Assembly (NCBI GenBank): GCA_016550395.1 | Contig: JABXGY010000110.1 | Span: forward strand, 1-9,750 | Direction: 5' to 3' | From: an archaeon | GTDB lineage: Archaea > Asgardarchaeota > Hermodarchaeia > Hermodarchaeales > Hermodarchaeaceae | DNA length: 9,750 nt | In this document: in pieces, positions 7,187 to 9,750 of the stretch | How positions within the stretch are numbered: position 1 is the first letter of the stretch | How the letters are laid out: each line of letters starts with the position of its first letter | Notes under the pieces: model-generated | The model's input: only the letters and a program-made list of their open reading frames with translations | Database searches by the model: none | What the model was told of the DNA's origin: nothing | Made by a program: the position numbers and the translations under genes

Positions 7187-9262
7187 ATGGTAAGATGGGA
7201 TGAATATTATTACCGTATCCGCGGATTTTGGAGAGAATACCGGAAAAGCAAGATGGGAATTGCTGGATTATCTATTATCCTCTTTTTCGTGGGTATGGCT
7301 ATTACAGCACCATTGTTTGCTCCTTGGCCCGCTCCGGTTATCGTTGGACAAGCTCCCCGGCTAGCCGCACCTATGTGGCTCCTGCCCCTGGACCCTGGGG
7401 GTTTCACAACTGTTTACCCCATTGAAAACCCGGCATTCGATACGAATGCTGATGGCTGGGTCTATAACGAGTCACTCGCTGGTGAAGGATTTTATGTTGT
7501 GAATAATTCACACTTTGATGTAAACGATGCCGAATGGTCTTATTATTCACTAGGACCCGGTGCTTCTATGTTTCATAATCCCACAGAGGGATACCCAGAG
7601 GGCAGTGGACCCGGAACATTCGAGATACAATACAACGACTCTAGTATCGGTTCGCCGGCACCAGGTCTCACAGATGCAATCTTGGATTATGATTATAATT
7701 TCAATGCTGACAAATATCCTCCAGGAATTATGACAACGTATCCGTCACGAGTCACAGTAATCTATGCAATTCAATTCATCATTGATAATACCGTTGCAAC
7801 ACTCGGTGATGCTGAAGCAGAATTCATTATTGAGATGTCAAATTCCAGTGGGGTCTTTGTGGAAATCTTTTCCCGCTTTTATCGGTCAACTGGTGCATTA
7901 GCATGGTCCACTCGTTCAAGAGATATGGCACCTGCTGATGTTGCTGCAACCTTTTCTGTAACTGATTTGATGACTTTGCGATTTCGCCTCCGGTTCAATA
8001 ATTTCATTCCACAAGACACTCCGCAGATGATTTGTCGCCTTGATGACCTGCAAGTACGTATTGAAGCAAGTTATGCTGATCCAATGAATAATCCCTTAAT
8101 AACTGGACAACACAGCCCCACGGTGGGGAGTAATGCCTCAGGCCCTGGAAGTTACAGTTTCACCTATAATGACAATAATAATCTCAGCTCCTATATCTCG
8201 CCCACTGCAATGATTCAATTCCCACTCGAGTGGAATACCTTAAATATACCTCAAGAAGTCTATTTCCGTTATCACTGGAAGCTTGAATCAAGTGCTCCTT
8301 TGGGTGATGCCTCTGTTCTCATCTTCCAAGAATGTTACGTGGAAGCTACAGGATTTACACAAGAAATCTACAGATCTGATCCAATCACCCAAGACCGAGA
8401 TTGGGCTCGATCCCCTGAGAAAGTCTGGGATCCGTTCATGATAGACAATACTTTTGCTGATCGCGGAACACTCTGGATTCGGTTCCGAATCCTAATCCTC
8501 GACCCAACACCACAAAATACACCCACCTTTAACATTTATGTCGACGATTGTATCCTTGATATCAAAGGTAACTATTTTGGTTCTCTTGGAGCTGGCCAAT
8601 TTGGTGAAGATCTCTGGGCCCAACTTCTCTGGGGATCACGAATCGCCCTCGCTGTCGGCTTAACAGCAGCCTTCATCGCAACCGCTGTCGGACTCGTCGT
8701 TGGTCTAATCTCAGGATACTTTGGTGGTCTCGTAGATGAAATCTTAATGCGTGTGACAGACTTCTTCCTTATCATTCCAGGTCTGCCCTTGATGATTATT
8801 CTAGCAGCTATCCTCGGACCGGGCTGGCAAAATATCGTCTTGGTCATAGCACTAGTCGGGTGGACAGGAACAGCTCGATTAGTAAGGTCTCAGGTCCTAG
8901 CTGAACGGCAAAAAGCCTACGTGGAAGCAGCTCGAGCCATTGGTGCCAGTGATATCTATATCATAGGGCGTCACATCTTACCTAACGTTACACCACTACT
9001 CTTCGCCCAGATTACCCTGGGTGTAGCGGGTTCTATTCTTTCTGAAGCGGGACTTAGTTTTCTCTCTCTTACTCATCCATTAGATGTAAGTTGGGGACGA
9101 ATGCTATTAGCTGCTTCACAAGCTGGAGCCTACAATGCAGGTGCCTGGTGGTATCTCTTTTTCCCTGGCCTGTGCATTGTCCTTCTAGCAATGTCCTTTA
9201 CCTTAGTCGGCTATGCAGTCGATGAGATTCTCAATCCACGACTTCGAATTCGCAAGGAGTAG
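7187..9262 (+). CDS. dppC: Dipeptide/oligopeptide ABC transporter permease DppC with a large duplicated extracytoplasmic insert
   Basis: This is the second permease subunit of the peptide-type importer, with 691 residues where about 280-320 is usual. Residues 1-46 hold a cytoplasmic segment and the first membrane helix (about 24-46). Residues about 79-463 form an insert containing two diverged copies of one beta-rich unit (141-296 and 319-463), with six N-glycosylation sequons. The core permease follows, from residue 464. In it the family motif GTDxxGRD appears as GAGQFGED (468-475), and the EAA-loop from residue 577 (AYVEAARAIGASD, then GRHILPN) is intact, so ATPase coupling should work. The C-terminus NPRLRIRKE is typical. 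The ATG at 7187 follows GGTGA (7177-7181) by five bases; ATG 7175 and TTG 7166, which overlaps the dppB stop, are alternatives. The permease fold is certain; the insert's role is unknown. Confidence 0.95.
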   Translation: MVRWDEYYYRIRGFWREYRKSKMGIAGLSIILFFVGMAITAPLFAPWPAPVIVGQAPRLAAPMWLLPLDPGGFTTVYPIENPAFDTNADGWVYNESLAGEGFYVVNNSHFDVNDAEWSYYSLGPGASMFHNPTEGYPEGSGPGTFEIQYNDSSIGSPAPGLTDAILDYDYNFNADKYPPGIMTTYPSRVTVIYAIQFIIDNTVATLGDAEAEFIIEMSNSSGVFVEIFSRFYRSTGALAWSTRSRDMAPADVAATFSVTDLMTLRFRLRFNNFIPQDTPQMICRLDDLQVRIEASYADPMNNPLITGQHSPTVGSNASGPGSYSFTYNDNNNLSSYISPTAMIQFPLEWNTLNIPQEVYFRYHWKLESSAPLGDASVLIFQECYVEATGFTQEIYRSDPITQDRDWARSPEKVWDPFMIDNTFADRGTLWIRFRILILDPTPQNTPTFNIYVDDCILDIKGNYFGSLGAGQFGEDLWAQLLWGSRIALAVGLTAAFIATAVGLVVGLISGYFGGLVDEILMRVTDFFLIIPGLPLMIILAAILGPGWQNIVLVIALVGWTGTARLVRSQVLAERQKAYVEAARAIGASDIYIIGRHILPNVTPLLFAQITLGVAGSILSEAGLSFLSLTHPLDVSWGRMLLAASQAGAYNAGAWWYLFFPGLCIVLLAMSFTLVGYAVDEILNPRLRIRKE
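7607..8074 (+). repeat. Unit 1 of a protein-level tandem duplication in the DppC insert
   Basis: Residues about 141-296 of DppC. The unit opens with GPGTFEIQYND, continues with alternating hydrophobic strands, and ends with RLDDLQVRIEASY after the turn PQDTP. It aligns in order with unit 2. A less similar lead-in at residues 79-140 (ENPAFDTNADGW) resembles the start of carbohydrate-binding-like jelly-roll domains. The repeat is visible in protein, not in DNA, so the duplication is old. Confidence 0.7.
8141..8575 (+). repeat. Unit 2 of a protein-level tandem duplication in the DppC insert
   Basis: Residues about 319-463 of DppC. It opens with GPGSYSFTYND and ends with YVDDCILDIKGNY after the turn PQNTP, in the same order and spacing as unit 1. 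The Asp-Asp pair and the Pro-Gln-x-Thr-Pro turn are shared by both copies. It runs straight into the permease core. Confidence 0.7.
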
Positions 9263-9265
9263 ACC

Positions 9266-9273
9266 AAAGGAGG
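9266..9273 (+). promoter_or_regulatory. Strong ribosome binding site of dppD
   Basis: AAAGGAGG lies eight bases before the ATG at 9282. It selects that ATG over the out-of-frame ATG at 9278, which is only four bases away. Confidence 0.75.
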
Positions 9274-9281
9274 AAACATGA

Positions 9282-9750
9282 ATGGCAGTACTTGAAGTAA
9301 AAAATCTAAAGGCATATTTCTTCGTTGAAGCAGGTGCTGTGAAAGCTGTCGATGATGTCAGCTTTGATCTACAACGTGGTGAGACATTGGGAATTGCTGG
9401 AGAATCAGGTTGTGGTAAATCAACCACAGCCTATGCTTTGTTGAACTTGCTTCCCTATCCTGGACGAATTGTTGAAGGACAAGTCCTTCTGGACGGGGAA
9501 GATCTCACACAAAAAACACAGGATGAAATGCGACAAATTCGTTGGGAGGAAATCTCCATGGTCTTTCAGGGAGCCATGAACGCTCTTAACCCTGTTCTCC
9601 GCATTAGCGACCAAATTGTCGAGGCTATTATACTCCATGAAGATATCACTACGGATGACGCCTACAAAAAAATGGAAGATATCCTCGAAGTCGTTGGCGT
9701 CGATCCTACCCGTGCACACAACTATCCCCATGAATTTAGCGGGGGTATGA
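9282..9750 (+). CDS. dppD: Dipeptide/oligopeptide ABC transporter ATPase DppD (3' end cut by the window)
   Basis: This is the cytoplasmic ATP-hydrolysing subunit of the peptide importer. The first 156 residues are visible of about 320-340. The Walker A motif GESGCGKST is at residues 40-48. The Q-loop region MVFQGAMNALNPV has Gln96 and is characteristic of the DppD/OppD group. The ABC signature has just begun (FSGGM, 152-156) when the window ends, so Walker B and the C-terminal oligopeptide-transporter domain lie outside. Two ATGs follow the strong AAAGGAGG at 9266-9273. The first, at 9278, leads to a stop after five codons. The second, at 9282, is eight bases after GGAGG and opens the true frame. 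It is 19 bases downstream of the dppC stop, in the same operon. A dppF gene would be expected next. Confidence 0.95.
   Translation, partial: MAVLEVKNLKAYFFVEAGAVKAVDDVSFDLQRGETLGIAGESGCGKSTTAYALLNLLPYPGRIVEGQVLLDGEDLTQKTQDEMRQIRWEEISMVFQGAMNALNPVLRISDQIVEAIILHEDITTDDAYKKMEDILEVVGVDPTRAHNYPHEFSGGM

Noticed and set aside
9420..9731. Frame of 103 codons on the - strand
   Set aside because: It is the antisense shadow of dppD, whose Walker A, Q-loop and signature residues are plain in the + frame.

Overview
The window looks archaeal. The best promoter candidate is a TATA box with a purine-rich element upstream (6125-6141) and not a bacterial -35/-10 pair. Ribosome binding sites are GGAGG or GGTGA. 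TTG, GTG and apparently even ATA are used as start codons. The exported part of one permease is rich in N-glycosylation sequons. The base composition is moderately AT-rich. An uncultivated archaeon fits well, possibly of the Asgard type, but the lineage is an inference and no phylogenetic marker is present.

Left part (1-4622). A LysE/RhtB-type amino-acid exporter, cut by the left edge, runs rightwards. Facing it is a leftward operon: hyuA, then hyuB, then possibly one small uncharacterised gene (620-838). HyuA and HyuB form the two-subunit ATP-dependent hydantoinase/5-oxoprolinase type enzyme, which opens a cyclic amide (lactam or hydantoin) ring. The two genes overlap through ATAA, and several lines of evidence place the hyuB start on an ATA codon.

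Middle part (4623-6016). There are three small membrane or exported proteins of unknown function. One two-helix protein is on the + strand. A tightly coupled pair is on the - strand: a membrane-anchored protein with a possible LEA14/WHy-like domain, and a four-helix membrane protein.

Right part (6017-9750). A divergent intergenic region carries a perfect 7-3-7 inverted repeat that overlaps the TATA box. It is followed by a dipeptide/oligopeptide ABC transporter operon, dppB-dppC-dppD, with dppD cut by the right edge. DppB and DppD look ordinary. DppC is more than twice the usual size, because about 400 residues are inserted between its first membrane helix and the core permease domain. The insert contains two diverged copies of one beta-rich unit, predicted to lie outside the membrane. 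No substrate-binding protein gene is seen, so the insert may help capture substrate or dock to the cell envelope. This is the most unusual feature of the window.

Taken together, the region could import peptides (Dpp), open cyclic amino-acid derivatives such as 5-oxoproline (HyuAB) and export surplus amino acids (LysE). That link rests on proximity only.
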